NCBI GenBank assembly: GCA_019096065.1
Contig: JAGUCH010000005.1
Coordinates: forward strand, 3,472,001-3,536,000
Origin: Paracyclopina nana
Taxonomy: Eukaryota; Arthropoda; Copepoda; Cyclopoida; Cyclopettidae
Direction of reading: 5' to 3'
Length of the DNA stretch: 64,000 nucleotides
Position numbers and translations under genes: made by a program. The notes below the pieces were generated by a model that was not told where the DNA came from, did no database searches, and was given only the letters and a program-made list of their open reading frames with translations. Below are positions 1 through 11,808 of this stretch, piece after piece; positions within the stretch are counted from its first letter, which is position 1, and each line of letters begins with the position of its first letter.

Positions 1-3000
1 TCGCATTGATAGCTCACAAGTTCACTAAGGGGCAAACAGACTCAAAAGCGCAAATTCCTTTCAAGACAGATGCAGCAAGAAATCCACTTGCTTTTCAATT
101 TCCTTGATGGTTTCAATAGCATTTACATTTCTCTTCACTCTGTGCCCCCCTACTTTTTTAAGATTACTCCTTTTGTAGCAAGCCTATAAGGAGTGAGTGA
201 TAGACGCGTAAAAACACGACGAATAAGTGTGCTGACGACAGATCCGCCTTTTTACTTCTCGAAAGTCTGTTTTTTACTAGGGATCTATAGACAGCAGCAT
301 CATAACAAAGACACTCCATCTACCGAGTTTTTTGAAGAAACACTTGTGAGCCGAGTTCAAAATCACATTTTGTATGCATTAGTCGAGCCACTTTATTTAG
401 GGCAAATAGCTATAGTAAATGGTTACTTTGTTTTTACAAATGCATAGCTTCAGGACTCTAACGTCTTGATGTTTTAAGTTTTTTGGGTACAATAGATTTA
501 AAACCATTTTATTTTACCGTCATAAAGTAATCCTTCACAAAAATTGATAACTCTTATGTGCTTGGGTCTTTATTTCGAACTACTTTACGAGTCGCAAAAA
601 CGCGCTAACTCAGTTTTTTTGCTCGAGCAGTGTCAGCTGAAAATCACAAATGTTGCCCATAAAGGCCGCTGGGATCGCCCTACATCAATGTTATTGTTAT
701 GATACTTATGTGAATTACTTCTTCAAACAAGCCTGCATCAATTGCACGTTGTCCTATCTGAAAACGTTTTTTCGAAAGCTACGAGCGGAAAACTGACTTA
801 CGTTGTCCCAAAACAGTCTGAAATCAGTGCCAAGGCCCAGTTCGTTTAAACAAGTATCTTCCCTGTGGCAACATGGGGAGAAGAAGCTTATGCAGAAGAG
901 CAGCTATTTTGTGTGTGCATGTTTTCCCATGCAAATGACCGCAAAGATTTGGTTAATTTCAGATAAGCTACTGCCAAAAATGCACCGAACTGAAAATCCA
1001 GAAAGGGCAACTTACCCAAAGATTTGGAGACAAGTGTGGGTGCAAATGGTCTTCTGAAGCACTATAAGAAGTATATAGAATTATGCTATATATGTAGAAT
1101 TGTAGCATGGAGAGAAGCGCTGACAATCGCTGTGCCGGCTTCTCGTCTCTTCGCAACACTGAATGTCCGTCGGCTACAGCCAAACCTTGGAGACGGCGAG
1201 CTCCAGCTCGCGATCGGGCTGGCTCGTTCGCTATTATAAACGCTACTATGAACAGCGCGCTCTCCACAGCGACTACGACGGCCGTATGCTCTGCTACGTC
1301 TTCTTCTTCTTCAGTCTTCCTCGTCTCAGGTCTCGGTTTTCGGTCACTTTTTCTCATTTCCCATGTCACTCTCTTTCGTCTTAGTGAAGCTGATTCAGGC
1401 GTGACAACTCCTCCAGTGACGCAAAATCGACCCTTTTCTGCCCATTCATTACCTCATTATGGTCTTTTGGCGGAAGTTCTCCTCTTTGGTTTCGACGAGC
1501 GGCGGCTGATTTGAATTCAGAACTTTGATTGACGGCTACGGACGAGTTCAGTCCACGCGTGGTTTGTGTTATTGTTTTGAAAGCGGATCGTGAAATTAGC
1601 CCGAGGCGAAAAACTGCATGGTGCCTAGTTGAGATAAAAAAGTGGACCTTGGTGAAAAATGAGGGCGTTTTGGAACTTTATGGCTACTCCTGCCAAAAAA
1701 TTCGAGACTCTGGGTGTGAAAAGTTTTTTGTTTGACTTCTTTTTTCCTTTGAACTTGGCCACGCGGCCCCAAAAAAAGATGCACGCGGCGTTGCATTGTT
1801 GTCTATAAAGTGTTCTAAATTGCACATTTTTTATGGCGGAGCTTATGAGTGACAGAAACATCTGCACACTTCAAAATCGTTTTATTCATGACTGAATGGA
1901 AAAAGAAGAAGCTTCTTGTCAAATTTTGCATGAGAGATGGCGTTCTCTCACTAGAAGTAGACAAACTAAACACATTCTGCTCTTAATGAACCTATTTGTT
2001 CAGACATTTTTGCCTGTTTCAATTATCTGCAGAAACCATTGCAGTTGGCTATATAACGATGCCATAAATCTGTATCATGCCAGAGCATCTGTTATGTCAT
2101 GTGAATGGTCAAATCTGAATGTTTGCAGCTGGACCGACGGACTCCAAGCAAACCAGGAACAAACATGTCAAAGGGTGGAAATCCGGATAAGATGGATCAT
2201 GCGACACAAAGTCAGACGGGGATTTTATCAGCCTCAAAGCCAAGCATGTTAGATAATTTCACACACTGACAATGAAGAAGCGCCAGGCTGTGAGAATTTG
2301 CCAATTTCATTTAATGATTTCCGACACTTCATGCTAAGTCAGCCCGCGGCAATTTTGAATAGTGTGCCAGGTGATTGGTAAATTGCTGCCTTCTTCCCCT
2401 TTATCCACTGCTGCTGGTCAGTTTGACTACTTGAGAGCTGGCACAGTCGCGACAGGGGAAGATGTGCTTTTACGTTGTACGTGCAAGTCACACAAGACTT
2501 TGTTCAGCAGACAATCACGAGGAAAATCTGGAAAACACATCATCATGGCACCTGGATTAGCCATTACACGACTACGTTTCCTGAGCTTGAACTTGAGCTT
2601 GTTGAGGACTAACAGCTAGCCAAACACTCGTGTAAAACGTTCCATGCTTCCGTTCGAGTTCCACAAAACAAGACCAGCAAATTTAAGATCTAGACTGATG
2701 AGCAACTACTATCTTCGGGAAGTATTCTAATGGGATTTGTACATAATCGAGCGCAGCTCTGAGGCAATCGGTAAATGAGCCTGTTCCCTTAACTCGATAT
2801 ATTGTGTTTGATCAATGATTCCTCACTCAGCTACATGCAATTAAACGAGTTCTTTTACGCAGCCTCATTAATCTTGGCATGAAATCTCCATCCTCACTCT
2901 AAAAATAAAAACTACTCCAATTCCAATTATCTTAATTTAGGTAACCACCAAATATGCTCAAATTTGCGCATAATGAAAAACCTGATCCGTTTTCTTGACC

Positions 3001-6000
3001 GAAAGTTTGAGGTGCTGAGGAGATCATAGAATTTCTCGTTAAAAAGTGATGAAAAATGGCCCCCTTTTGTACGTACCACGAGAATAGTGTACTTAATGGA
3101 GTGGGAGGCAGATGTTTATGGACAACAATGTATAATGAAGTTTGCGTGCTCCGCGATGCGCGTTGCTGCTTTCACGTTTCAGGGTACGTTCAATATGAGC
3201 TCGGCCATATGGCTAAGGATCCAGGCATTGCTACGAGCTGCAGCCAGGATATCAAACACCTGGCTGACTCCGGTTTAAAAATAATCATCATTTTAATTAG
3301 ACACCATGGGGGTAGCAGCGATATTACACGCGCGTACACCAGGGGATTAAGGCTCAAAATTCTGCTCTACTCTGAGCACAATGCACCCTCTGATCTCCAA
3401 CTGACCGAAATTCAATTGAGGAATTCAATCGGCCGTAACGAGACTTCTGATGGATTGGGGGCTATAATTTTCCTATTTTTACTACAACTCTGCGATTTCG
3501 GCCCAGCTGCTCAACAATGACAACCCGTACACAATAGAAAGATTGAGGGATTCCATGTCGCTACGTTGCGCAACATTTGAAACTTAACATCTTACAAATG
3601 ATGGAGGCAAGACACTCGCTAAGACTAAAATTGAATTACAACGAAATTGAGTTTTACGACTTATGTATGGGTTGCATTTGGAGACGCTGGAGGAGGTTTT
3701 TCACTGATCCAACTGGATGAAACCTGCGTGGGGTGACAAAGTTAATTTCGTGTAATGGCAGAGTGATGGAGAAATGTGCACTTACTTTAATGGAAACTCG
3801 AAAATTGGATTTGGCAAAGCAAAAGAGCTAGCATTTTTTCTCGTATTAATCCGTTTCTCGTCATTTCTCATTTCTGTAGTGCGCGGTCGCGACAAATAAT
3901 CAGGCTTTTCGTGGGTGAGAGGTTTAGGGAATAGTTGCTCATATTTTCCGACACTAAAGCTAAGTACCTATTCCCTGATAAAGAGATTAATGAAAGAGGC
4001 GCCTACGCTAGCTTCCATCTGCTTGTGGGGCAAATTCAAGCGCTTTTCTGAGTGACCGGCTAGCGCTATTTCTTCATTAGAGCAGCTATCACACCACGGC
4101 TAAATTGAGGCCAATTAAGACTAACTTATGTGGTTGCAAACCTAACCTATATGACCATCCCAGCATATATTTTCTGAAAGCATGTGGCTTTTTGGGAGTG
4201 CAAAGGCCATCACTACACGAGAATATGAAAAAGTCCCTCGACCTTTGCTAGCTCTTTAGAATGAGCAAAATAGACCCATATAATAAAGGTAAATCTCTCA
4301 TTCTGGTATAAGTAGATGCCATCATCGTCTACATTTTGTTAAGTGACTAATTTTTTATTTTAGAGGGTGAATTAGATGCTGGAAAGGAAGCCAAATTATG
4401 AACACAAAATCTTTACTTCGACATCATAATCCTGTGAGACGCAAGATTCAAAATAGCATTATTATTCATTAAGAATCGTTTAAAATCCAGCGAGTAAGAG
4501 ATCTAGTCAGCCTTTCAGTAATCACGCCGACCAAAACTATACTCGCCGGGCTTTCCGCAACCGATCCTCTTTTCATCCAAGGGTAATGAAATGTTCAGCA
4601 AATGCAGCGAGTATCAGGATCTAGTCAGCATTGTACAATAAAGCTCTACTAGAACATGATCCGCTTCACTTAGTGAACCAAGTAGAAGCTTCCTGGACGC
4701 GAACAAAGCTCCCAATGCAGGTAACTACGGCTGTGATACCCAATATATAGCACAGCATCATAACCATAGTTCCCGAATGCGGAGCTAGATTAATTTCTTC
4801 AGCAAAACTAAAAAATCCGAGTCTTGGTCTACCAACCTTCCTGCAAGAGTGTCGATCTAGTCTTCGGTTCTAACTTCAAGAAGGACAAGGTCAACACTCC
4901 CGCAAGACGACCAGCCGATTTATCCCAAAATCGATGAGTTAGTCCGATCAATATTTGATGAATTTCACCTGGTGATAATGTTGAGCAATTATTACCAAGT
5001 AGAAATCCCCCAATTTACGATCAAACAATGATGTTTCTTCTCCAAAGTGTCCCAATCGAATGATATCTAACGGAGATGAAGGCCCCTCTATTTATAGTCA
5101 GTTTGACCGGCTGAGCTGAAGCTGGAGCCCGCGTCGGTCAGCTCGAGCTGACCAGCATCATATCTTAATTGCGAGCTGAGATATTAAATCCATTTAGGGG
5201 TGGAGTTCAAAAATTGGCGCGAAGCGTCTAATTTGAATTTTCCGCCGATGTGACGCCAAAGATTTTCAAATAGATACAAAATTGAATTCGAAAATATGAT
5301 TAGCGTCTTTTTTTATGGAGAGTGTGTTAGGTTTTATGCATTGCTTACAATTCCAATCAATTTTGTTTAAAGCTGTACTGCGATTGCTTCCAGATTAAAT
5401 TGCTTTTCCAATTATGCTCTCAATCTTCAAGCTTTTAAAGCTCCCGATAAAGTTTGTAAAAAAGCATCTAAAGCTCTTACAGCAACAAATAAGGGTATGA
5501 AAGCCAGCAGTATTTTCATTTTTTAAAATACCTCAATATGACATTTGCTCGAAGGTTGTTTAACTTGAAATCTTGCGATTCAGAGGACTCCAAAAGCAGG
5601 ATTGTAATGTCACACACAGAAAATCTCTAGTGTCTAATTTTGAAAAGAAAATGATTGCTTTCGAAGCCATAGAACACATAGAAGAAATGGTTTCTAAATA
5701 TAATTTTTTTCTAGTTCAGAGGTATCTAAAAAGATCATACGGAAAACGTGTATCAAAATTACGGTTGTCATGATAGCCGATTAAGCTTTTGTCAGGTAAG
5801 CTGGATTATGGGTAAAGAATTGGGCGAATACATTTTTAAGGGGAGAATTAATTAGCATTTCAAAGTTAACGTAGAAAACTTTTTGCTCAACTTCTCATGT
5901 CATACTCGAGACAGAATCTAATTACCATGGCTACTTGCAAGTAAAATGAAGGACAAGGGCTGCCACTCAACGAATTCAGAAGCAACACACAAGGAGCAGT

Positions 6001-6637
6001 TTTATAAAATACGTATATTTTTGCAATGACGTGCGCAGGTTTATAAAACAAAGAAAACCTTTCAAAGTTTGTAGAATGAGAAATTTTCCAATATTCTGTA
6101 TATCGTCAACGAATTGTCGTCCAAGTTCCAATTACTTTTGATGGATTTTACATTTCTAATAAAATGCCACGATTGTCGTAGAATTATGGCGAGGCAATAT
6201 TAATAAAAGCCTACTCACGTTGAACGTTTCTTGGAGAGACTCGTCATGCGTCAGAGAGCCCAAATTGCTCACATTTTCCTGAACCATCTTTGTCTTTTTC
6301 CTAACTATTGATAACTGAATTATAGGCAACAACTGCTTATTCTGCATTAACGTCAGAACTGGCTTAAAATGGCGTGAAAGTACGCACTGTATGCCTCATT
6401 ACAGCTAATGACAACCTGATACAATCATGCCTTATGGATAGGGTAACTGAAAGATATTCCTTTCGCCAAAAACCTCAAGCTGAGAGAAAAGCAGCCAGGG
6501 TTTTACATTACCTTATTCATTCGCGTTACTTTAAAGGCACGTCCATCAACAGAAAATCCAATTATTATTACACCAGACAAACATAGCAGAGTGGAGTAAG
6601 CGTATGCAAAGTATTTACTACACCCATAAAAAATATG
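1..6637. other. gene-free stretch, AT-rich
   Basis: I find no coding exon I can support here. The longest open frames (1107-1514 and 3056-3520, both +) show no domain, no convincing splice sites and no codon pattern unlike the surroundings. A weak coding-like patch lies near 2150-2360 (see findings). A pair of roughly 30-bp similar segments sharing 'atctagtcagc' occurs near 4492-4520 and 4600-4632. The stretch may be intergenic DNA or a long intron of a gene that starts outside the window. Confidence 0.5.
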
Positions 6638-7582
6638 TTATTCGGATTCCCCCATTTCGTGGCATCTTATTGTGGCAGCCTCAACTGCCTTGATAATCGA
6701 TGATCGGAGGCCACTCTGCTCCAATTGATCCACGGCTGTTATAGTGGAGCCACCAGGTGAGCACACGTCGTCTTTAAGCACTGCAGGGTGTATTCCAGTT
6801 TGCAAAATCATCTGACCAGCTCCCACCATAGTTTGCGCAGCCAGTTGATAAGCCAAGTCTCGAGGAAGCCCCATTTTAACGCCAGCATCAGCCATGGCCT
6901 CTGTAAAGGAAATCCATATTTTGCGTCTGTTGAGCTATGGCAAATATTACTTGATGTACCTATGATTATGTAAAAATAAGCTGGCCCACTTCCAGAAATG
7001 CCAGTAATGGCGTCCATCCACGTTTCCGGAACTTCATGACAGCAAGGGCCGAGCGCTCTAAGAACTTTTTTCAACAGGTGTCCGTCTTCTGGAGAGCACT
7101 TTTCTCCCATCGAGAACACTGTTGTGCCTTCTTGCACCAAGCACGGTGTATTGGGCATGACACGAACCACCTGCATGACATACCATGAAAATTGGCTCGA
7201 ATAAGCTATCCTCAATAATCATTACCTTCGTATTAGCGTTTACGTCACTCTGAATTTTGCTCAGCGTTACACCAGCAGCTATGGAAGCCACGATCTTGGA
7301 CCCGTCCAGAATTGGCTTGATTTGGCTCAACACCTTTGGCACGATTAGGGGCTTCACTGCCACAATGATCAGATCTGAGTTATGCACCAGCTCCAAGTTG
7401 TCATGGGTCGTTTGACAGCCCAAATCCTGGATGGGCTTGAGCAAGGCTGCATCCTGGACGGGGCAGCTGGCTGTCAGGTCTTTGGCACTGGCCAACACTT
7501 GTCCTTGGCCCACAATGCCACGTGCCAATGCCGTGGCCATTTTACCAGCTCCAATAAAACCCACTCGTATGGACGATGACAT
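6638..7582 (-). CDS. P5cr: pyrroline-5-carboxylate reductase (PYCR3-like)
   Basis: The gene encodes the enzyme that reduces delta1-pyrroline-5-carboxylate to L-proline with NAD(P)H, the last step of proline synthesis. It has three exons on the minus strand: 7226-7582, 6960-7170 and 6638-6900, joined in phase to give 276 residues, the normal family length. The N-terminus carries a Rossmann dinucleotide loop (VGFIGAGKMATALARG). The middle holds RVMPNTP and SGSGPAYFY. The C-terminal dimerisation half holds the family signature DDVCSPGGSTI followed by a final helix ending in the stop. I see no mitochondrial leader, and the short C-terminus after the signature resembles the cytosolic PYCR3 type more than PYCR1/2; that assignment is inference. 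The start ATG at 7582 is followed at once by the Rossmann strand, which supports it. The neighbour on the right is divergent, about 1.1 kb away. Confidence 0.95.
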
Positions 7583-8687
7583 TCTTGGAGCTTATAGATA
7601 TTTAGTCAACTTGGATTCGTTGACACAACGCAACAGCCACAAAAAATTCCGCTGGCTCCAGGTTACTGGCAATGGAGTAGGTTTTGGAAAATCACGTTGT
7701 AGCAGCGCAGGAGGTTGTTCGGTCGTCAACCAAAACTCGTTTCAATTTCTAACCTGGGTTTCACGGTCAACAACAATACAACCATTTTCGAACGTAGCAC
7801 ATAAACTTCTTATGTCATTTCTCCTCTACTTTTTTGTAATTTCAAGCAAGCACAGTTTGTATAAGGCCTCTGTTTTGCTGCTGCTCGAGGCAGGAGAATT
7901 TTTTAGTTGCTGAGATTAGCAGCACTTAAATGAATTGCAAGCGCGCGCGCATAAGTGAACGCTATAAAGCTGCATAAAATGGTTGGTTGCCAACCGAAGT
8001 TGCCATTGAGCTGGAAAGGTCAGATTTTGTGCAAAACCAGATCTTCTTTCCAAGGTGCTTGCATAATTCTTTAATGGCTTTTAGGTTAGTAAGACTGCGC
8101 GCGCTCCAGCTCCATAAGGTTGCTAATGAAAATAGAGTGCTTTTGCAAAACTCTCAAGGGGAAGAGTTTGAAGCATTGCAAAGGAATGAAGGGCATTTTG
8201 ACCATACTTTCCAAGGCCTCAAGAAGATATAGAGGAGCTTTAACCAATTTCTTTTTGAACTCCCACGTACGGTATCGTGCCTTTGTGTTGCCTGTAGCAG
8301 ATAGCTTTCACATTTTCTTTTTTTTTCAATTCACGTCATCGGCTCAGGAATTTCATTTTATACGCATGCAGAGGCGAAACCTTTCATCTACAATTTTGTG
8401 CTCAGAGAAGCTCCTAGATAAATCAGCTGATATCATCGTCTATAATGAATGATGCAGTTAATTAGGTATTGTGATAGGGCCTATAACTAGCCTTTTCAAA
8501 GTGAGTCTCATCACATATACAGCTTCCCTAATGAATTCGTGCTCTTTATTAATTTAGGAAGATCAAATAGCCTTCCTGCAAAATAATTGCAATATGCTTA
8601 AGTACGCGAACAAGAGGCAATTTTGTGAGATGATTACTTTGATGATAAGCTCGTATTAATTTGGTGGAAAGCCAATTTAATGCCATT
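7583..8687. other. head-to-head intergenic region
   Basis: This 1.1 kb separates the divergent P5C reductase and membrane-protein genes and must hold both 5' ends. I see no further gene. A short alternating purine-pyrimidine run (gcgcgcgcgc) lies near 7942-7951. No core promoter motif was placed with confidence. Confidence 0.4.
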
Positions 8688-10937
8688 ATGCACGAGCGCT
8701 CACTAAAACTCAAATATTGTACCTATGTTGGAAAAAGCCAGGTAAAAGAAAATTCAGCTGTTGCTGATGTTTTGACGCTTTCGGCTAATGAAGGTTCGGT
8801 GGCCAACATGGACATTTTGGAGGGAAGAAACGACAACTTGAACGAGCAAGTTTTCGAGTGGAGAGTCTGGGTGTACTGCTCATTTTTGGCAGCCTTCGTT
8901 CCCATCATCATACCAGCTGTCCAGTTTGGATACATATTCAATCTGTGGTCAAAATACAACAAACCGGTCAATAGGAATGTATGCTCGTGTAGCTGCTGGG
9001 ACACTGTTTTCAAAGGTAAGGAATTGTGTTGCTTAACTATTTATAGTACACTTTCTGGGAAATCATGTAGCATTTCGTGCTAAAATGTACTTCCATTCAG
9101 TTCCTGCATATGATATAAAAATTCATCAAACTCCCTTATTAAGATAGGAAAATAACGTGAAATAGGCTTTTCTAGAAACTCAGCATGATGAACATTGAAC
9201 ATTGCATGGCAATATTTTTTCTCCTTGCTTTATACCGTCAATGGAAATATTTCTTCCACCGCTGTTGCTGCCTAGCAAAGTTCAAGCGACTAATTGCCAT
9301 ATCTTTTGCCAGCCAACTACGAAACAGGCGTATCAGGATACAAGCACGTGTACTTCAACGTCACAACCAACACTTTGATCATTTGGACTTTCACCGTTTT
9401 GGGTATCATCAGCTTGTACGAAGCTATTCGGCACATTTTCACAACGCTCTACTATGGTTGCTCCAGACCGAGAATGGTCGTCCTATTCTTGTCCAGTATT
9501 TTTCCACATATCTACGGTTGGTGGACGTATTTCAATTATTACAACGACGACTACTACCGGCAATGGTGGCACCAGTTTTTCTTCTCAACCACTGAGCTTA
9601 TGTCAACGATGGTAGTCCTGCATTTAGTGAACAAGAACAATGTCATAGCTGTTCCAAAAAAGCTTCTCTTCGTCGCAAGGTAAAAATAGATGATTGTGCA
9701 AAGTTAATCTTAGCCGTCACCCTCAGGTAGCCTTTTTAAGGTCGCAGCTAGGGTTATTTTTGTTTTTGTCGTGTATGGTCGCGTACTACGTACATCGCAG
9801 CACACATTAAGTAACTTTGGTGCCAGTCATTATGCTATTACTGAAATAAGTTGGGTTACTCGAGCTTTTTTCCTGCTTTCGACAGGCTAGCTGATGCTGC
9901 TTCAAAAAAGTGAATGTCACACCACTCTTCACAAAACCTTGATGTCGCGCAAGCAAATGTCATATTATAGTACATTTGTTGCACAGAACGCGTGCGCAAC
10001 AGCTAGAGAAAAAATAGAGTCGGGCAAAATCTGCTTTTTAATCATTTTTATCTGTTCGATCCGTTTCCATTTTTTCTCCTCCTGCTTCGAAGAAAATTGG
10101 CAATTTATCAGAAAAAATTCGGAACTATCAGAAATCGATCGCGCCCAAATGCGTTGAATTTTTTTAAAACTCTGCTTTCTTTTAATGCCACGTTGTAACA
10201 TCTCTTCCTGCAGATATTTGCCATGTCTATAATTATGGAAGGACTTTTAGAACGCACACACCATACTTCATACGAGGGTTTATTGTAGCAGCTTCTTGCC
10301 TTCATTCTCTTCTTAATTAGAAAGTGAAGCTTCCTTTGTCCAAATGCTGCAATTCATCAATGTTATTAGTTACTCTAGTTTCCGCAATGATGAAGAGTAC
10401 TTGTGCATCCAGATTTTTTAGGAATGTCTATGTTTAGCCTTTTCTACCTGTGTGTGGGGTAAAAGCTTTTCATTTCCTTTGCTGCGCGTGGGTGCCAAAT
10501 TGTGACAAAAATAAGCTTATACTCTAAATGATTTACACGAACATTATGTATGCACTTAGTATTTTTGCAGCATTGCCATCCTACACGTTTTGGCGGCGGG
10601 ATTGGACCAATTCGTGGAGAATGTACTCAGAATGGAAGGCGAGCTGCACCAGGTAAATACAAAAGCTGTATGGTACTTTATTCTAATACAGATAAGCACA
10701 TTGAGCTTACAAGTGATTACACATGTCATGGCGATTAACATCATCTTTTAACAGATTCTACGTGATTTGGGCTTCATGATTCCTGATATTTTACACATTT
10801 GGCTTTCGTGGATGGAATTGAAGGCTGTGGCCAAAAAGAGAGGATATCCTCCCTCACATCTATTATCAAACAAAGACGTATTCTCGGCATTTCTCATGGT
10901 TGCAATGCTATGGCTGATCGTTTCACTCATACCCTAA
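8688..10937 (+). CDS. orphan multi-pass membrane protein
   Basis: I do not recognise this family. Four coding exons join in phase: about 8688 (or 8808)-9015, 9313-9679, 10571-10652 and 10754-10937. The phases at the three junctions (1, 2, 0) all agree, which is good evidence of a real gene. The product is roughly 280-320 residues with several hydrophobic spans: one in exon 1 (FLAAFVPIIIPAVQFGYIF), at least three in exon 2 (TLIIWTFTVLGIISLY; MVVLFLSSIFPHIYGWW; ELMSTMVVLHLV), one across exons 2-3 (LLFVASIAILHVLAAG) and one at the C-terminus (FLMVAMLWLIVSLIP, directly before the stop). A Cys cluster (CSCSCW) follows the first span, and an aromatic patch (YNDDYYRQWWHQFF) lies between spans. The start is uncertain: 8688 is the first in-frame ATG of the open frame, while 8808 has the better context. 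The membrane topology suggests a receptor- or scaffold-like role, but no function is claimed. Confidence 0.75.
9680..10570 (+). other. intron of the membrane-protein gene
   Basis: This 891-bp intron runs from the donor at 9680 to the acceptor ending at 10570. I see only short chance frames on both strands and AT-rich DNA; no nested gene or repeat. Confidence 0.6.
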
Positions 10938-11016
10938 TTGTCAGTTGTAGCCTGAATGAATTTTTCAAAATTGGCATGTAGTATTAAAGAGTTGCTTTCT
11001 CTGTGTGATATAAACT

Positions 11017-11808
11017 CTATTGAGTGACGCATTGCTCCTTCAAGTCTTTTTTCCTTTGCTTCTCGTCAAGCTTCTTGGTAAACTTTTTGAACGAGTCTCT
11101 TCGATTGTCGAGATCCTCCTTGCAATCCTTGCTTTCAGATTCGTTCAAATTGTGGCTGCGCTTCGCATCCTGAATGCGAATTAATTAATATTCAGTACTA
11201 ATAGTCAAAGGTAAGTAATTACCTGAGATTTCTTAGAGTCAGCAGTTTCAGGAGTCTTGTCGTTCCTTTCAATGCCATATTTCTGCCGGATTGCATCCCT
11301 AAACTTTTCCCTGGCAAACTCCTCTTTTTCTCGCCTTTTTTGCCTCTCCTTTTGGAAAGCTCGAAGAGCTTGTTCCCTATTATCAAGAAAAACAATAGAT
11401 TAAGTTGCTGTAGCTCTGCCAAGGCCAACAAAAATGGCCTTTTTTCGTATACTATCATCATCACTTTCACACAGCATTAATTTAATTGTTTACCTTCTCT
11501 CATTGTCAGCCTTGTTTTTAGCCTCGTCTGCCGGTGATTGATTCTTAGGAGTATTCTGTGGATGCATAAAAAAGTTTACAAAACTTTCACCTAAATTGAA
11601 AGCTTTTATCACACTCACCATGATGTTGGAGCCCACCAACTCGTTCTTCAGTTCGCCGACTTCATTTCGAATGAGTCCTAAAAATTGATCCATCATTTGT
11701 AAAAGTTGACAAAGGACTAGTTGCTTAACAAGCTGATATACCTTTAATGATGATCCACTTGCTCTTGGCCATTTTTTTCGTCGGTGTAGCAATGGAGGTG
11801 CCGATCAT
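11017..11808 (-). CDS. cpx: divergent complexin with CAAX box
   Basis: This is a complexin-like regulator that would bind the assembled SNARE bundle at synaptic-type fusion sites. Five exons on the minus strand (11742-11808, 11619-11677, 11494-11555, 11223-11376, 11017-11169) join in phase to about 164 residues. If the second in-frame ATG at 11772 is used, the product is 152 residues. The central charged helix contains FAREKFRDAIRQKYGIER, which matches the complexin core ending in RxKYGI. The last four residues are CVTQ, a farnesylation-type CAAX box like that of known arthropod complexins. The N-terminal 60 residues do not resemble the usual complexin start, so this may be a divergent paralogue. 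Its stop lies 80 bp from the stop of the convergent membrane-protein gene. Confidence 0.8.

Noticed and set aside
1107-1514. 135-codon frame on the plus strand
   Set aside because: It overlaps other open frames in the same stretch, contains Ser/Thr runs from simple sequence, and has no domain or splice support.
3056-3520. 154-codon frame on the plus strand
   Set aside because: No domain, no signal or membrane pattern, no recognisable splice sites; consistent with chance.
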